64,000 bases of DNA from Bacillota bacterium (GCA_023399055.1 JAEWQV010000015.1:351479-415478), one strand, 5' to 3'; shown: positions 6,931 to 15,898, counted from the stretch's first letter. Notes: generated from the sequence alone by a model not told the origin. Made by a program: numbers and translations.

Positions 6931-7006
6931 GAGTGAAAATACTTTCACTCGGAAAGAGCCTGCAGAGCAGCCTCTTTCCTTACATTTTAAGGTGGCGCAA
7001 AGCGCC
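6931..7006 (+). other. Three consecutive hairpins in the 5' untranslated region
   Basis: GAGTGAAA/TTTCACTC (6931-6950), GGAAAGAG/CTCTTTCC with inner CTGC/GCAG (6951-6979) and GGCGC-AAA-GCGCC (6994-7006) stand side by side. They sit between the T-box terminator and the GGGAGG of the first transporter gene. None has a T-run. They may stabilise the mRNA or mark RNA processing. Confidence 0.6.
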
Positions 7007-7022
7007 GAAAGGGAGGTTAATT

Positions 7023-8015
7023 ATGAAAAAAGTAATATCAATGTGTATGGTGATGGTTTTAGCTCTAGGTCTTATGACCGCTTGTGGTAAAAAAGAAGAA
7101 GGTAAGATTACAATTGGTATTGGGCAGTTTGCAGAGCATCCTTCCCTGGACAACTGTAGAGAAGGTTTTCTTGAGGGATTGAAAGAAGCAGGCTATGTGG
7201 AAGGTGAGAATTTAGAAGTATTATTTGAAAATGCTCAGGTGGATGGTGGTGTTGCTACACAGATAGCGGATAATTTCGTGGCTAAGAAAGTTGATTTAAT
7301 CTGTGCAATTGCTACTCCAATGGCACAAAGTTCCTTTGCAGCAGCAAAAGGTACAGATATTCCGGTAATCTTCACCGCAGTAACAGATCCAGTGGCAGCA
7401 GAACTAGCAAAAGCAGATAAAACACCAAATGGTAATACCACAGGAACCAGTGATAAGCTTCCAGTTCAAAGCCAGTTAGAGATGATTCGTGCAATCCTTC
7501 CGGATGCAAAGACCATTGGTATTATGTATAGCACCAGTGAAGTTAATTCTATATCAGCAATTGATGAATACAAGGCAGCTGCAGCTGATTACGGATTTGA
7601 AATCATAGAAAGCGGAATTGCAACCTCTGCTGACATACCCCTTGCGGCAGATAACTTATTAGAAAAGGTGGATTGCATTAACAACTTAACAGATAATACA
7701 GTCGTAAGTTCACTTCCCATTATATTAGAAAAAGCAGCTAGCAAGAACATCCCGGTATTTGGCAGTGAGGTAGAACAGGTGAAGATAGGATGTCTGGCAA
7801 CGGTTGGACTTGATTACTTTGACCTTGGAAAGCAAACAGGTGCAATGGCGGCTCTAGTTCTAAAGGGAGAAAAGAAAGCCAGCGAAATTAACTTTGAAAT
7901 CATCGAAGAAGCTTCTTTCTATGGTAATACAGCAGTTGCGGCTAACTTAGGAATTACCTTACCAGAAGACCTTGTAAGTAGTGCAAAGGAAATGTTTGAT
8001 GCAATAGCAGAATAA
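7023..8015 (+). CDS. ABC transporter substrate-binding lipoprotein, TrpX-like
   Basis: The 330-residue protein has a lipoprotein signal with lipobox LMTAC (Cys21) and belongs by pattern to the ABC_sub_bind (TrpX-type) family, seen in stretches such as IGIGQFAEHPSLDNCREG and VIFTAVTDPVAA. It would capture an amino acid outside the membrane for the permease and ATPase encoded next. The start at 7023 is chosen because GGGAGG precedes it at the right distance and the lipobox then falls at the usual position; the frame is open further upstream but without signal. A T-box leader controls the operon. By specifier the substrate is more likely Phe (or Leu) than Trp. Confidence 0.88.
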   Translation: MKKVISMCMVMVLALGLMTACGKKEEGKITIGIGQFAEHPSLDNCREGFLEGLKEAGYVEGENLEVLFENAQVDGGVATQIADNFVAKKVDLICAIATPMAQSSFAAAKGTDIPVIFTAVTDPVAAELAKADKTPNGNTTGTSDKLPVQSQLEMIRAILPDAKTIGIMYSTSEVNSISAIDEYKAAAADYGFEIIESGIATSADIPLAADNLLEKVDCINNLTDNTVVSSLPIILEKAASKNIPVFGSEVEQVKIGCLATVGLDYFDLGKQTGAMAALVLKGEKKASEINFEIIEEASFYGNTAVAANLGITLPEDLVSSAKEMFDAIAE

Positions 8016-8106
8016 TAATTATAGGTAATTTATTCAAACTTCGCAGTTAGAAATTATTAATGTAAATATACACATAGTAAAACCGACTATAGGAGGGAGC
8101 AAGATA

Positions 8107-9060
8107 ATGTTGTCTTATATAATAACAATGACAATTGGTGTGCTGGAGGAAGGACTACTCTTTGCCATTATGGCACTGGGTGTCTATATCACCTATCGTA
8201 TTTTGGATTTTCCAGATCTATCTGTGGATGGAACCTTTCCACTTGGGGGAGTGGTGACAGCAGTTATGATTGTATCAGGAATGAATCCTATACTAACACT
8301 GTTTGTATCCTTCCTTGTCGGGGCACTAGCTGGGATTTTAACAGGACTCATTCATGTAAAGCTAAAGGTGAGAGACTTGCTCTCCGGTATCATTATGATG
8401 ACTGCCCTATATTCCATTAATCTCCGTATTGGTGGCAGATCTAACATACCGATTTTCTCTAAGGAAAGCATTTTTGAAAATAGCTTCTTAAGCAAAGGAA
8501 TACCAGAAGGCTTACAGGATTATTTAGTCGCTATCATCCTTTTCCTCATCGTAGTAATAATGAAGCTCTTGTTGGATTTCTATCTAAAAACCAAGTCAGG
8601 CTATCTTTTACGAGCTGTAGGTGACAATGAAGCTTTAGTGACCTCCTTGGCAAAAGACAAAGGAATGGTGAAGATTGTTGGACTTGCCCTAGCAAATGCA
8701 TTTGTCGCATTAGCGGGAAGTATCTATGTACAGAAAGGTGGATTTTTCGAAATCTCCATGGGTACAGGAACTATAGTTATTGGTCTGGCAAGCGTTATTA
8801 TTGGTGTTAATCTCTTTACCAAGAGACCGTTTCTAAAAGCAGGAGGTAAAGTTTTAAAACTGAAAAAAGACCATACCATAAAGGCAACAACTGCTGTAGT
8901 TTTTGGGGCAATCTTATACAAAGCTTGCACTATGATTGCGATTGTCGCTGGTCTTACTTCTACAGATATGAAATTAATAACGGCAGTATTATTCCTTGCC
9001 ATATTAGTAATCAGCAATGACCGTAAGAGGAGGGTGAAAGCAAATGATAGAGCTGCGTAA
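8107..9060 (+). CDS. ABC transporter permease, TrpY-like
   Basis: The 317-residue protein contains eight or more hydrophobic segments and resembles BPD_transp_2-type permeases, including the DLSVDGTFPLGGVVTA and FISMGTGTIVIGLASVIIG-like regions typical of the TrpY partner. It forms the membrane channel for the transporter encoded by this operon. GGAGGGAGC precedes its ATG. Its 3' end overlaps the ATPase gene by 17 bases, showing translational coupling. Confidence 0.88.
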   Translation: MLSYIITMTIGVLEEGLLFAIMALGVYITYRILDFPDLSVDGTFPLGGVVTAVMIVSGMNPILTLFVSFLVGALAGILTGLIHVKLKVRDLLSGIIMMTALYSINLRIGGRSNIPIFSKESIFENSFLSKGIPEGLQDYLVAIILFLIVVIMKLLLDFYLKTKSGYLLRAVGDNEALVTSLAKDKGMVKIVGLALANAFVALAGSIYVQKGGFFEISMGTGTIVIGLASVIIGVNLFTKRPFLKAGGKVLKLKKDHTIKATTAVVFGAILYKACTMIAIVAGLTSTDMKLITAVLFLAILVISNDRKRRVKANDRAA

Positions 9061-9817
9061 CATTACAAAACACTATAATCCTGGCACGGTCAATGAAATG
9101 TGCCTGTTCTTGAACTTTAACCTAAAGGTAGGAAAAGGTGAATTTGTCTCGGTGGTTGGTAGCAATGGGTCAGGAAAGACCTCCCTGTTAAATATTATTT
9201 GTGGAAGCATTCCCACTGACAGCGGTAATATCCTGGTTGGAGCAGACGAAATTACTAATATGCCCGAATACAAGAGACTTAGAAGAATTGGTAGAGTTTA
9301 TCAAAATCCTGCCATGGGAACCTGTCCGACAATGACAATTCTTGAGAATATGTCTTTGGCAGATAATAAAGGTAATCCCTTTAATCTTAAATTAGGTACA
9401 AATAAAAAAAGAATAGATTTCTATAGAGAAGGCTTGTCCTCTCTGAACCTTGGATTAGAGGATAAACTGAACATTCCGGTAGGATCGCTTTCAGGGGGTC
9501 AAAGACAGGCAATGGCGTTGTTAATGGCAACAATGACTCCAATTGAATTTCTTATATTAGATGAGCATACAGCAGCCCTCGATCCAAAGACCGCAGATAT
9601 TATTATGGAACTAACGGATAAGGTAGTAAAAGAGAAGCAGCTTACGACAATTATGGTAACCCATAATTTAAGATATGCAGTGGAATACGGTAACCGTCTT
9701 GTTATGATGCATCAGGGCAATGTTGTTATAGACAAGGCAGGAGATGAGAAAAAAGCTTTGATAATTGATGATATCCTTGATAAATTCAATCAAATCAGTA
9801 TTGAGTGTGGAAATTAG
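9044..9817 (+). CDS. ABC transporter ATP-binding protein, TrpZ-like
   Basis: The 257-residue ATPase shows Walker A GSNGSGKTS (39-47), a Q-loop in VYQNPAMG, the signature LSGGQRQAMA, Walker B with LILDEHTAALDP, and a switch histidine in MVTHNLRYA. It energises uptake through the permease encoded just upstream, within whose end it starts. It is the last gene of the T-box operon; a symmetrical terminator follows. Confidence 0.9.
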   Translation: MIELRNITKHYNPGTVNEMCLFLNFNLKVGKGEFVSVVGSNGSGKTSLLNIICGSIPTDSGNILVGADEITNMPEYKRLRRIGRVYQNPAMGTCPTMTILENMSLADNKGNPFNLKLGTNKKRIDFYREGLSSLNLGLEDKLNIPVGSLSGGQRQAMALLMATMTPIEFLILDEHTAALDPKTADIIMELTDKVVKEKQLTTIMVTHNLRYAVEYGNRLVMMHQGNVVIDKAGDEKKALIIDDILDKFNQISIECGN

Positions 9818-9905
9818 TCTTTATGGCTTGTGATGAAAGCACCTAATGTCATTATTATAGCTCTTAACTTTGAGTATATAATAATACACATATTTATAAC
9901 TCCAT

Positions 9906-9946
9906 ATTAGGGAAGCTTCCAAAAACTTATTTGTAGCTTCCCCAAT
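9906..9946. terminator. Bidirectional terminator between transporter operon and anti-sigma gene
   Basis: GGGAAGCT (9910-9917) and AGCTTCCC (9935-9942) pair, with TTA on one side and AATAAAA on the other. It lies between two convergent transcription units. Confidence 0.65.
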
Positions 9947-9979
9947 AAAAGAATTATATTCTATACTTGATTCACAATC

Positions 9980-10576
9980 CTAATTTTCTTCATAAATTAA
10001 TCCGCTTTTAGGATTATATTTTCCAAGGACGGTTTTTCCATCGCTTTTATAAATTGTAATTAACCGATCGTCTGTTTGACTATTTTGCCAGTTTATTGCT
10101 TCTTCCGGTGTTTTAAAATTATTTTCCGGATATAAATCCTCCCGGTATACATATCCTTCTGTTCCGTCCTGACTAAGGACAGCAATTAAGTCTGCTCCAA
10201 AAGCATCTGGACCATAGGTCTGCCCATCTTCGTTTATTTTTAGAGAATAAAAATTAACCAGTTGTTCGTCAGTAAAACCGCTGTCTTTTAATTCGTTATC
10301 AAGTTGAACTAACTCCTGTTCACTAAGTCCGGCATCCTTTACTTTCTCGAAGAGAGTCTGCGAAATTGACACCATCGCATAAGTTGTTGTTGGCACAAGG
10401 ATTATCAAGGCAAGCAAGCAAATGCACTGAGTTAAAATAATCCTATATCGAACTTTAGTATGCTTTATCTTATTTGGCAGGTTTTCAATTTTCGTTCGGC
10501 ATGAATCTGATATTTGCATTTGTGTACTGTTAATAAAATGATTATGCAGTTCTTTTTCCAGCTTTGAATTATCCAT
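9980..10576 (-). CDS. Putative membrane anti-sigma factor
   Basis: The 198-residue protein has a soluble N-terminal 44 residues, one membrane helix (about 45-67, IILTQCICLLALIILV) and an external acidic domain of about 130 residues. Its start overlaps the stop of the upstream ECF sigma gene by 8 bases, the usual arrangement of a sigma factor with its membrane-bound inhibitor. I see no zinc-binding anti-sigma motif (HxxxCxxC), so the assignment rests on topology and context. The external part would be the sensor. Confidence 0.65.
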   Translation of the reverse strand: MDNSKLEKELHNHFINSTQMQISDSCRTKIENLPNKIKHTKVRYRIILTQCICLLALIILVPTTTYAMVSISQTLFEKVKDAGLSEQELVQLDNELKDSGFTDEQLVNFYSLKINEDGQTYGPDAFGADLIAVLSQDGTEGYVYREDLYPENNFKTPEEAINWQNSQTDDRLITIYKSDGKTVLGKYNPKSGLIYEEN

Positions 10577-11048
10577 AAAAATCCTCCTTATTCATTGTTT
10601 TAAGTAATTCTCTGGCTCTACTAAGTTGAGTACTTATAGTTGACTCACGTATTTTTAATATAGACGATATTTCTTTAACCGAATAACCTTCCTGATAATA
10701 TAATAAAATAACAATCCGGTATTTTTGTGGGAGCTTCATAACTTCATCCCAAATATTGAGATTCGATTGGACTTCGACTGTAATATTTTCGCTTATTGCT
10801 TCTGTCTTGCGATACCAAAAGGAATTGATATAATCCTTTGAAGTGTTAATGGTTACTCTTAAAAACCATGCTTTCTCATGAGTATCATTTTTAAATGTAG
10901 GTAACCTCTTTAAGTATTTAACGAATACTTCTTGTATGATGTCTTCAGCATCTACACGATTTTTACAATAACTGTAAGCGTATCGCATCATTAGGTTCGC
11001 ATATTTTTCGATTAAATCATTTATCTTAGGTTTATATTCGTTGGACAT
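10569..11048 (-). CDS. ECF-type RNA polymerase sigma factor
   Basis: The 159-residue protein has sigma region 2 (about 15-75, with YSYCKNRVDAEDIIQEVFVKYL) and region 4 (about 105-155, with LPQKYRIVILLYYQEGYSVKEI and STISTQLSRARELL), separated by a short linker as in ECF sigma factors. It would direct RNA polymerase to stress-type promoters. The anti-sigma-like gene follows with overlap. No target gene is evident nearby, and I see no clear GGAAC-type autoregulated promoter. Confidence 0.9.
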   Translation of the reverse strand: MSNEYKPKINDLIEKYANLMMRYAYSYCKNRVDAEDIIQEVFVKYLKRLPTFKNDTHEKAWFLRVTINTSKDYINSFWYRKTEAISENITVEVQSNLNIWDEVMKLPQKYRIVILLYYQEGYSVKEISSILKIRESTISTQLSRARELLKTMNKEDFYG

Positions 11049-11247
11049 CTAGAAATGTGATTACCTCCTTTATTATATAAACGATTTATTAATAAAAAAC
11101 ATCTCACTTTAAAAAATATTTTATTGAACATAAGAGAATATAATGTTTTAGGTTAATAATGATGAGCCTTATTTCGATATTTTTTTATCCTTTTTTTATC
11201 TTGCAATTTAATATTTCTATGCTATACTTGGATTACAAAATTTAATA

Positions 11248-11345
11248 AGCAGAGTAGAAACATGTGCGTTAAGTGCTGGTTGAACAGGGAGTTGTCAGCC
11301 GGACGAAAAGGAAACTTGCGGTACATGATTCGCATCCCGCTGCTA
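11248..11345 (+). promoter_or_regulatory. Tetrahydrofolate (THF) riboswitch
   Basis: The conserved blocks of the THF aptamer are present in order: AGAGTAG, GCGTTAAGTG, GGGAGTTGTC, GCCGGACGAAAAGG, GCGGTACATG and GCATCCCGCTGCT. It lies directly upstream of folT, its classical target. A TTGCAA/TATACT promoter-like pair precedes it. Confidence 0.93.
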
Positions 11346-11375
11346 CAAACAAGGCCGTCAAATAGATTTTTGATG

Positions 11376-11421
11376 TTACCTCTTATTGTAGTAAAAGGTC
11401 TGCAAAGGAGGTAATTTTTTT
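11376..11421 (+). terminator. Expression platform: RBS-sequestering hairpin ending in a T-run
   Basis: TTACCTC (11376-11382) can pair with GAGGTAA (11407-11413), hiding the SD AGGAGG (11406-11411). Seven Ts follow immediately, up to base 11421. The hairpin could therefore stop transcription and also block translation when folate is bound. Confidence 0.65.
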
Positions 11422-11988
11422 ATGCGCAAATGGAAAGAGCTTTATGTTTCATCCTTTCTCGAATTAAAAAATACGAGAAATTTAGTTTTAATGGCTATGT
11501 TTATCGCCATAGCAGTTGTATTTGGTGCTTTTTTAACTTTTATGCCGCTGCCAAGTATCAAAGTTTCATTTGTTTATTTACCAATGGAATTCTCCAACTA
11601 TTTATTTGGTCCTGTAGCAGGGGTGATTCTTGGTGGTATCACTGATTTGCTGGTTTATTTTGTACGTCCGAATGGTCCTTTCTTCTATGGATTTACAATT
11701 AGTGCAATTCTGTCTGGACTACTATACGGTTCCATTCTTTACAAAAGACCAGTTAGTTTACTTCGCATTCTTGTGGCTAATCTCATCAACTTTGTTACAA
11801 TTAATATTCTAAATACTTACTGGTTGACTCTATTATATGGAGATGCTTTCCTGGCAATTTTACCGTTTCGATTATTAAAAGCCGCAATATTTCTTCCTGT
11901 TGAAACTTTGCTACTTTTTAGTTTGATTAAAGCCATAGAAGCAACGGGTGTGATTCGGCAGTTAAAAAGAACGGAAAGAGAAGCATAA
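11422..11988 (+). CDS. folT: Folate ECF transporter S-component FolT
   Basis: The 188-residue integral membrane protein has about six hydrophobic helices and the S-component hallmarks: an N-terminal helix with AMFIAIAVVFGAFLT and the region IKVSFVYLPMEFSNYLFGPVAGVILGG. FolT binds folate and joins the shared EcfAA'T energising module, which is not encoded in this window. The THF riboswitch directly upstream independently supports the substrate. The ATG at 11422 lies ten bases after AGGAGG. Confidence 0.92.
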   Translation: MRKWKELYVSSFLELKNTRNLVLMAMFIAIAVVFGAFLTFMPLPSIKVSFVYLPMEFSNYLFGPVAGVILGGITDLLVYFVRPNGPFFYGFTISAILSGLLYGSILYKRPVSLLRILVANLINFVTINILNTYWLTLLYGDAFLAILPFRLLKAAIFLPVETLLLFSLIKAIEATGVIRQLKRTEREA

Positions 11989-12007
11989 CGTATTTCTCTA
12001 ATATTTC

Positions 12008-12036
12008 TTGACAAGCATCCAGAAGCACAATATATT
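12008..12036 (+). promoter_or_regulatory. Promoter of the PPi-phosphofructokinase gene
   Basis: TTGACA (12008-12013), a 17-base spacer and TATATT (12031-12036). An untranslated leader with a hairpin GGTTATGAAA/TTTCATAAACC (12061-12094) follows. Confidence 0.65.
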
Positions 12037-12126
12037 TAACATTGTGTGTTATGGTAAAGGGGTTATGAAATACTTTGAGGGGTTTTCATAAACCAGCGTT
12101 TTGCTGAATTCATAGGAGGAAATGGA

Positions 12127-13347
12127 ATGAAGAATGTATTGGTGGCTCAATCCGGTGGCCCAACTGCTGCAATTAACGCAACTTTGGTGGGTGTATTGCA
12201 GGGAGCACGCGAAGGCAAAGAAGTTAGTCGCGTTTACGGAGCAAGAAATGGAATTGAAGGTGCGATTAAAGGAAATGTGATAGATTTAACCGAAATTCTG
12301 ACTGATGAAACCGCTTTAGAGGAACTTACCCATACACCTTCTTCTGCACTTGGTACCTGCAGATATAAGATGAAGGATTGGAGAGTCAATGAAGAACCTT
12401 ATCTTAAAATATTAGAGACCTTTAAACAATATGAAATTAAGTACTTTGTATATATCGGTGGAAATGATTCCATGGATACGGTGAATCAACTTTCCGCTTA
12501 TTGCAAGTTAAAGAACTATGATGTCATGGTCATGGGTGCTCCAAAGACAGTTGATAATGACCTTAATCTGACTGACCATTGCCCTGGGTTTGGTTCAGCT
12601 GCAAAGTATATTGCAACCACAATATCAGAACTCGCTTGTGATATTGGAGCCTATGATATTCCGGCTGTAACTATTGTTGAAATCATGGGACGTAATGCAG
12701 GCTGGCTTACAGCGGCAGCAGCACTTCCAAGATTAAATGGTACTCCAGGAGCAGACCTTATCTATCTTTGTGAGAAGCCTTTTGAGATTGCAACATTTCT
12801 AAAGGATGTTCGTGAACAATTAGCGAAGAAGCCGGGAATTCTTGTGGCTGTAAGTGAAGGAATTCATGATAGCAAAGGTGTATATATATCAGAACATACC
12901 TCAAGCGGTGCAGTGGATAACTTCGGGCATAAATACATAGCCGGTGCTGCAATTGCACTGGAACATGTAATTCGTAAGGAAATCGGCTGTAAGGTTCGTT
13001 CCATTGAGCTTAACTTAATGCAAAGATCAGCAGCTCACATAGCAAGCCAAACTGATTTATCGGAATCCCTTATGCTGGGTAAGACAGCTATTTCAAGTGC
13101 ACTTAACGGAGAAACAGGCAGAATGGCAGCAGTTAATAGAGTAAGCAATTCTCCATATCATGTTGAATATGTGACAGTGCCTGTAAGTGAAGTGGCGAAT
13201 GCAGAAAAGAAAGTTCCGGAGAATTGGATCACAGAAGATGGTCATGATGTTACGGATGAGATGATGGATTACCTGAAACCGTTAATACAAGGTGAGACAG
13301 CAATTAAATACAAGAACGGCATACCAGTAATAAAGAAGCTTTATTAA
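12127..13347 (+). CDS. 6-phosphofructokinase, PPi-dependent type
   Basis: The 406-residue enzyme phosphorylates fructose 6-phosphate in glycolysis, and here probably uses pyrophosphate. Visible motifs are the N-terminal AQSGGPTAAIN, YIGGNDSMDT near residue 108, and GAPKTVDNDL, the K-T-x-D-N-D signature of PPi-type enzymes. MGRNAGWLTA follows. ATP-dependent enzymes have GGDGS at the second site. GGAGGAAATGGA precedes the ATG, and the gene has its own promoter and terminator. The phosphoryl donor is inferred from the motif. Confidence 0.9.
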   Translation: MKNVLVAQSGGPTAAINATLVGVLQGAREGKEVSRVYGARNGIEGAIKGNVIDLTEILTDETALEELTHTPSSALGTCRYKMKDWRVNEEPYLKILETFKQYEIKYFVYIGGNDSMDTVNQLSAYCKLKNYDVMVMGAPKTVDNDLNLTDHCPGFGSAAKYIATTISELACDIGAYDIPAVTIVEIMGRNAGWLTAAAALPRLNGTPGADLIYLCEKPFEIATFLKDVREQLAKKPGILVAVSEGIHDSKGVYISEHTSSGAVDNFGHKYIAGAAIALEHVIRKEIGCKVRSIELNLMQRSAAHIASQTDLSESLMLGKTAISSALNGETGRMAAVNRVSNSPYHVEYVTVPVSEVANAEKKVPENWITEDGHDVTDEMMDYLKPLIQGETAIKYKNGIPVIKKLY

Positions 13348-13371
13348 ATTTAATAATACTAATTAACAAAA

Positions 13372-13402
13372 ATGAGGGTGTACATTATGTACACCCTCAT
13401 AT
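13372..13402 (+). terminator. Terminator after the phosphofructokinase gene
   Basis: A perfect 13-bp stem, ATGAGGGTGTACA (13372-13384) with TGTACACCCTCAT (13388-13400), closed by a 3-base loop. There is little T-run, but its position right after the gene supports the call. Confidence 0.7.
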
Positions 13403-13481
13403 ATTATGAAATTTACACAATCGCACCAAGTTACCAACGGCGGTAAAAAGCTACGAGAAACTTGCATAGCGTGTTTTTCAG

Positions 13482-14828
13482 TTACCAGAATAAGTGATCA
13501 CCTAACTTTACGCTGTTGGACTTATCGGTATATCCCTTTTTGGCAGCGGACCTATAAGTGTGGAAATAAAGCCTTGTTCCAATATTATTAGCGCCTTCAA
13601 GAGCAGCTTTTGCTGCTTTGATGGATAGTAGCTGTGAATTGGAGGTGTAGTTACTATAATTATTCAGCTGTTTCTGCAAGGAACCGCTTTTTGCAACACT
13701 AAACTGTCCAGCCTGATAGATGACGGCTTTGATGGAATTAGGATACTTTCTGGATTTCACTCTGTTGAGTACGACATTGGCTACTGCTAATTTTCCCTCG
13801 TAGCTCTGCGTACCAGCCTCCGAATGAACTAAGCAGGCTAACAGTATAATATCATCCTTTGTGTAACTGTAACCATCACCATATTTAATCTCTGTTTCTT
13901 TCTTTGCTCGTTCCTCTGCCTTGAGCTGTAAGATTTTCTCTTCTTCTTCCTTTGATACAGCCTCTTTAAAGGTAACTTCAAAGGAAATCATTTCGGTTTT
14001 TACATATCCCTCAAGATTTTCATCATCGATGTGGATGAATGACCATTCCTCACCTGTTTCTAAAACAGGATAGGTTTCATTTTGATAAATAACGGTTAGC
14101 TTTTTTGAATCAGTTGATTTTGATTCCCGAACATTTAAGCCATCGACTTCCACACAAGCGGTCTGTGTGCCGTATTTTTCAATTAATTCTGCATCGGATA
14201 AGCCGGTCTTTATAAATTCGGCCTTTGCATATCCAGTTACGCTGCCGGACTCAATATAATACCAATCATCTTCTGTTTTAAGAATGGTACAGCCGGAGTC
14301 ACGATATAATTTTCCTAGAACTTCACCATCGGTGGAAGGTTCTTTACGTATATTTACGTAATCCTTAGCAATACAAATTCCAATATCGGAATACAGTGCT
14401 ACTGTTTCTTCCTCTTTTATTTCTGGAGTTTCTTCGCTAATCTCTGGGGTTGTACTTGTATCAGCCACTTCGGCAGTAGTTACTTCAGATGGGATAGCAG
14501 AAGAGTCTGCTTTATTCTCCTTGGTGTTGTCTGCATCTGTATCTGGGGCTAGAGCTTTGTCTTCTGTTTGGCTGGCATCTTCCTGTTCGGATTGATACTG
14601 TTCCATTAGGGGGGATTCTGTTGGACCAGGACTATAGGAAAATAATTTAATTTCCCCGCCCGTCTCTTCTTTGGTTAGTGCATTTGAATTTGTTTCAACA
14701 ACATCCTGATCATCGGATGTGTTGCTGTCTCTTGTTAATAAAGGTAGTTGTATGTTGAAAATTATGGTCAAACAGAATACGGTCGTAACTACAAACATAG
14801 ATAGTAAGGCTCTTTTGGTTTTATTCAT
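13482..14828 (-). CDS. Cell-wall hydrolase: two SH3 domains plus SleB-type (Hydrolase_2) catalytic domain
   Basis: The 448-residue protein has an N-terminal membrane anchor or signal (about 7-28), a long acidic Ser/Thr/Glu linker, and two bacterial SH3 domains (first with KDYVNIRKEPSTDGEV). A Glu/Lys-rich helix follows, then a C-terminal Hydrolase_2 domain starting about residue 320 (ACLVHSEAGTQSYEGKLAVANV, with the catalytic-type Glu in HSEA). SleB/CwlJ-like enzymes cut cortex or wall peptidoglycan. The start at 14828 has GAAGGAG upstream. Its first SH3 domain is strikingly like that of the NlpC/P60 hydrolase at 36226. A role in germination versus vegetative growth cannot be decided. Confidence 0.85.
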   Translation of the reverse strand: MNKTKRALLSMFVVTTVFCLTIIFNIQLPLLTRDSNTSDDQDVVETNSNALTKEETGGEIKLFSYSPGPTESPLMEQYQSEQEDASQTEDKALAPDTDADNTKENKADSSAIPSEVTTAEVADTSTTPEISEETPEIKEEETVALYSDIGICIAKDYVNIRKEPSTDGEVLGKLYRDSGCTILKTEDDWYYIESGSVTGYAKAEFIKTGLSDAELIEKYGTQTACVEVDGLNVRESKSTDSKKLTVIYQNETYPVLETGEEWSFIHIDDENLEGYVKTEMISFEVTFKEAVSKEEEEKILQLKAEERAKKETEIKYGDGYSYTKDDIILLACLVHSEAGTQSYEGKLAVANVVLNRVKSRKYPNSIKAVIYQAGQFSVAKSGSLQKQLNNYSNYTSNSQLLSIKAAKAALEGANNIGTRLYFHTYRSAAKKGYTDKSNSVKLGDHLFW

Positions 14829-14864
14829 CCTTTTCTCCTTCAAACCGTTTACTTGATATCGCAC

Positions 14865-15044
14865 CTGATATTATATCCCATAGAAATGGTAAAAGCAACT
14901 ATTTTGCATATAATATGGAAATGCATAGAATTAATATACACAATATGCTAAATATATACATGATATTACATAAATTATACGAAATAATTGAAAATATATC
15001 CAATTATATACAAGTCATACAAAGGAGTAACAAAGTAAAATTAA
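14865..15044. other. AT-rich intergenic stretch
   Basis: Between the SleB-like gene start and the terminator at 15045. Open reading frames here are low-complexity AT translations without RBS; I see nothing functional except the presumed promoter of the minus-strand hydrolase. Confidence 0.4.
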
Positions 15045-15106
15045 GAAAAGCAACTGCTTTTACAGAATATCTCAAACCGATAATCTGTAAAAACAATTGC
15101 TTTTCT
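15045..15106 (-). terminator. Terminator of the plsC transcript
   Basis: GAAAAGCAACTGCTTTTACAGA and its near-complement TCTGTAAAAACAATTGCTTTTC pair across an 18-base loop, about 60 bases past the plsC stop. The stem is followed on the minus strand by TTAATTTTA. Confidence 0.6.
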
Positions 15107-15166
15107 ATTTATACAAATGAAACAACTTCTCATTTTCCCTTGTAGATTTTATAATGAATTGCCTTA

Positions 15167-15880
15167 CTAAGCTTGTGCAAATGTCTGTATTGTATCCTTG
15201 ATTCTGGAGGCAACCAATTCCGCTATTTCTGTAGATTTCATACCTTGATATTCTTCATAGTAGAGAGGTGGAAGATAGTGCAACTGTACGGTAAGCGGTT
15301 TTATGGAACTTGTATCAAAGGCTTTGAAAGCATCAATTAAGGCAACAGGCACAATGGGACATTTAGCATTCATTGCACTTTTAAAGCTACCACCTTTAAA
15401 GTCTAAAAGATTATTTCCCTTGCGAGATCTTGTGCCCTCTGCAAATATTAAAAAGTTCTCACCATTTTTTACTCGACGAGTCATATTTGTAATTACCTGC
15501 ATGGACTGCCTGATATCATCACGGTCAATAATCTCTGCTTGTAATAACTGTATCACATCCTTTAGTAAAATGGTGTCCTTCACTTCCTGCTTCATCACTG
15601 TAACGAAAGGTCTTTCGTGGGTTTCAAGAAAAGCTAAGGCATCAAAAAGTCCTTGATGATTGGGGAACATTACATAACCCATTTCAGCAGGCAGGTTATC
15701 AAGACCGTGACATTCTATTTTAACCCTACCTCTACGATTAACTACTTTCACTATTTTGTGAAGGTAAGCATAGCGGGTAGCGGCATCATATTTTTCAATG
15801 TTACATAGCTGCCGGATACGCAGTAACCAAAAAGGAAGCTGTAATAAGCTGCGAAGGACCATAAGTATAATTCGTTTCAT
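15167..15880 (-). CDS. plsC: 1-acyl-sn-glycerol-3-phosphate acyltransferase (PlsC-like)
   Basis: This 237-residue enzyme transfers an acyl chain to lysophosphatidic acid in membrane lipid synthesis. It has the HX4D motif as NHQGLFD near residue 75, the FAEGTRSRKG block (EGTR) near residue 150, and the PIVPVALI strand of the family, plus a hydrophobic N-terminus that anchors it at the membrane. It lies downstream of rpoD on the same strand, but a terminator separates them. The family call is firm; the precise acyl acceptor is inferred. Confidence 0.9.
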   Translation of the reverse strand: MKRIILMVLRSLLQLPFWLLRIRQLCNIEKYDAATRYAYLHKIVKVVNRRGRVKIECHGLDNLPAEMGYVMFPNHQGLFDALAFLETHERPFVTVMKQEVKDTILLKDVIQLLQAEIIDRDDIRQSMQVITNMTRRVKNGENFLIFAEGTRSRKGNNLLDFKGGSFKSAMNAKCPIVPVALIDAFKAFDTSSIKPLTVQLHYLPPLYYEEYQGMKSTEIAELVASRIKDTIQTFAQA

Positions 15881-15898
15881 GAATAATTCCTTCCTAAA

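Noticed and set aside
14915..15145. Plus-strand ORF upstream of plsC's stop
   Set aside because: Low-complexity AT-rich translation, no RBS, and it runs through the terminator hairpin.
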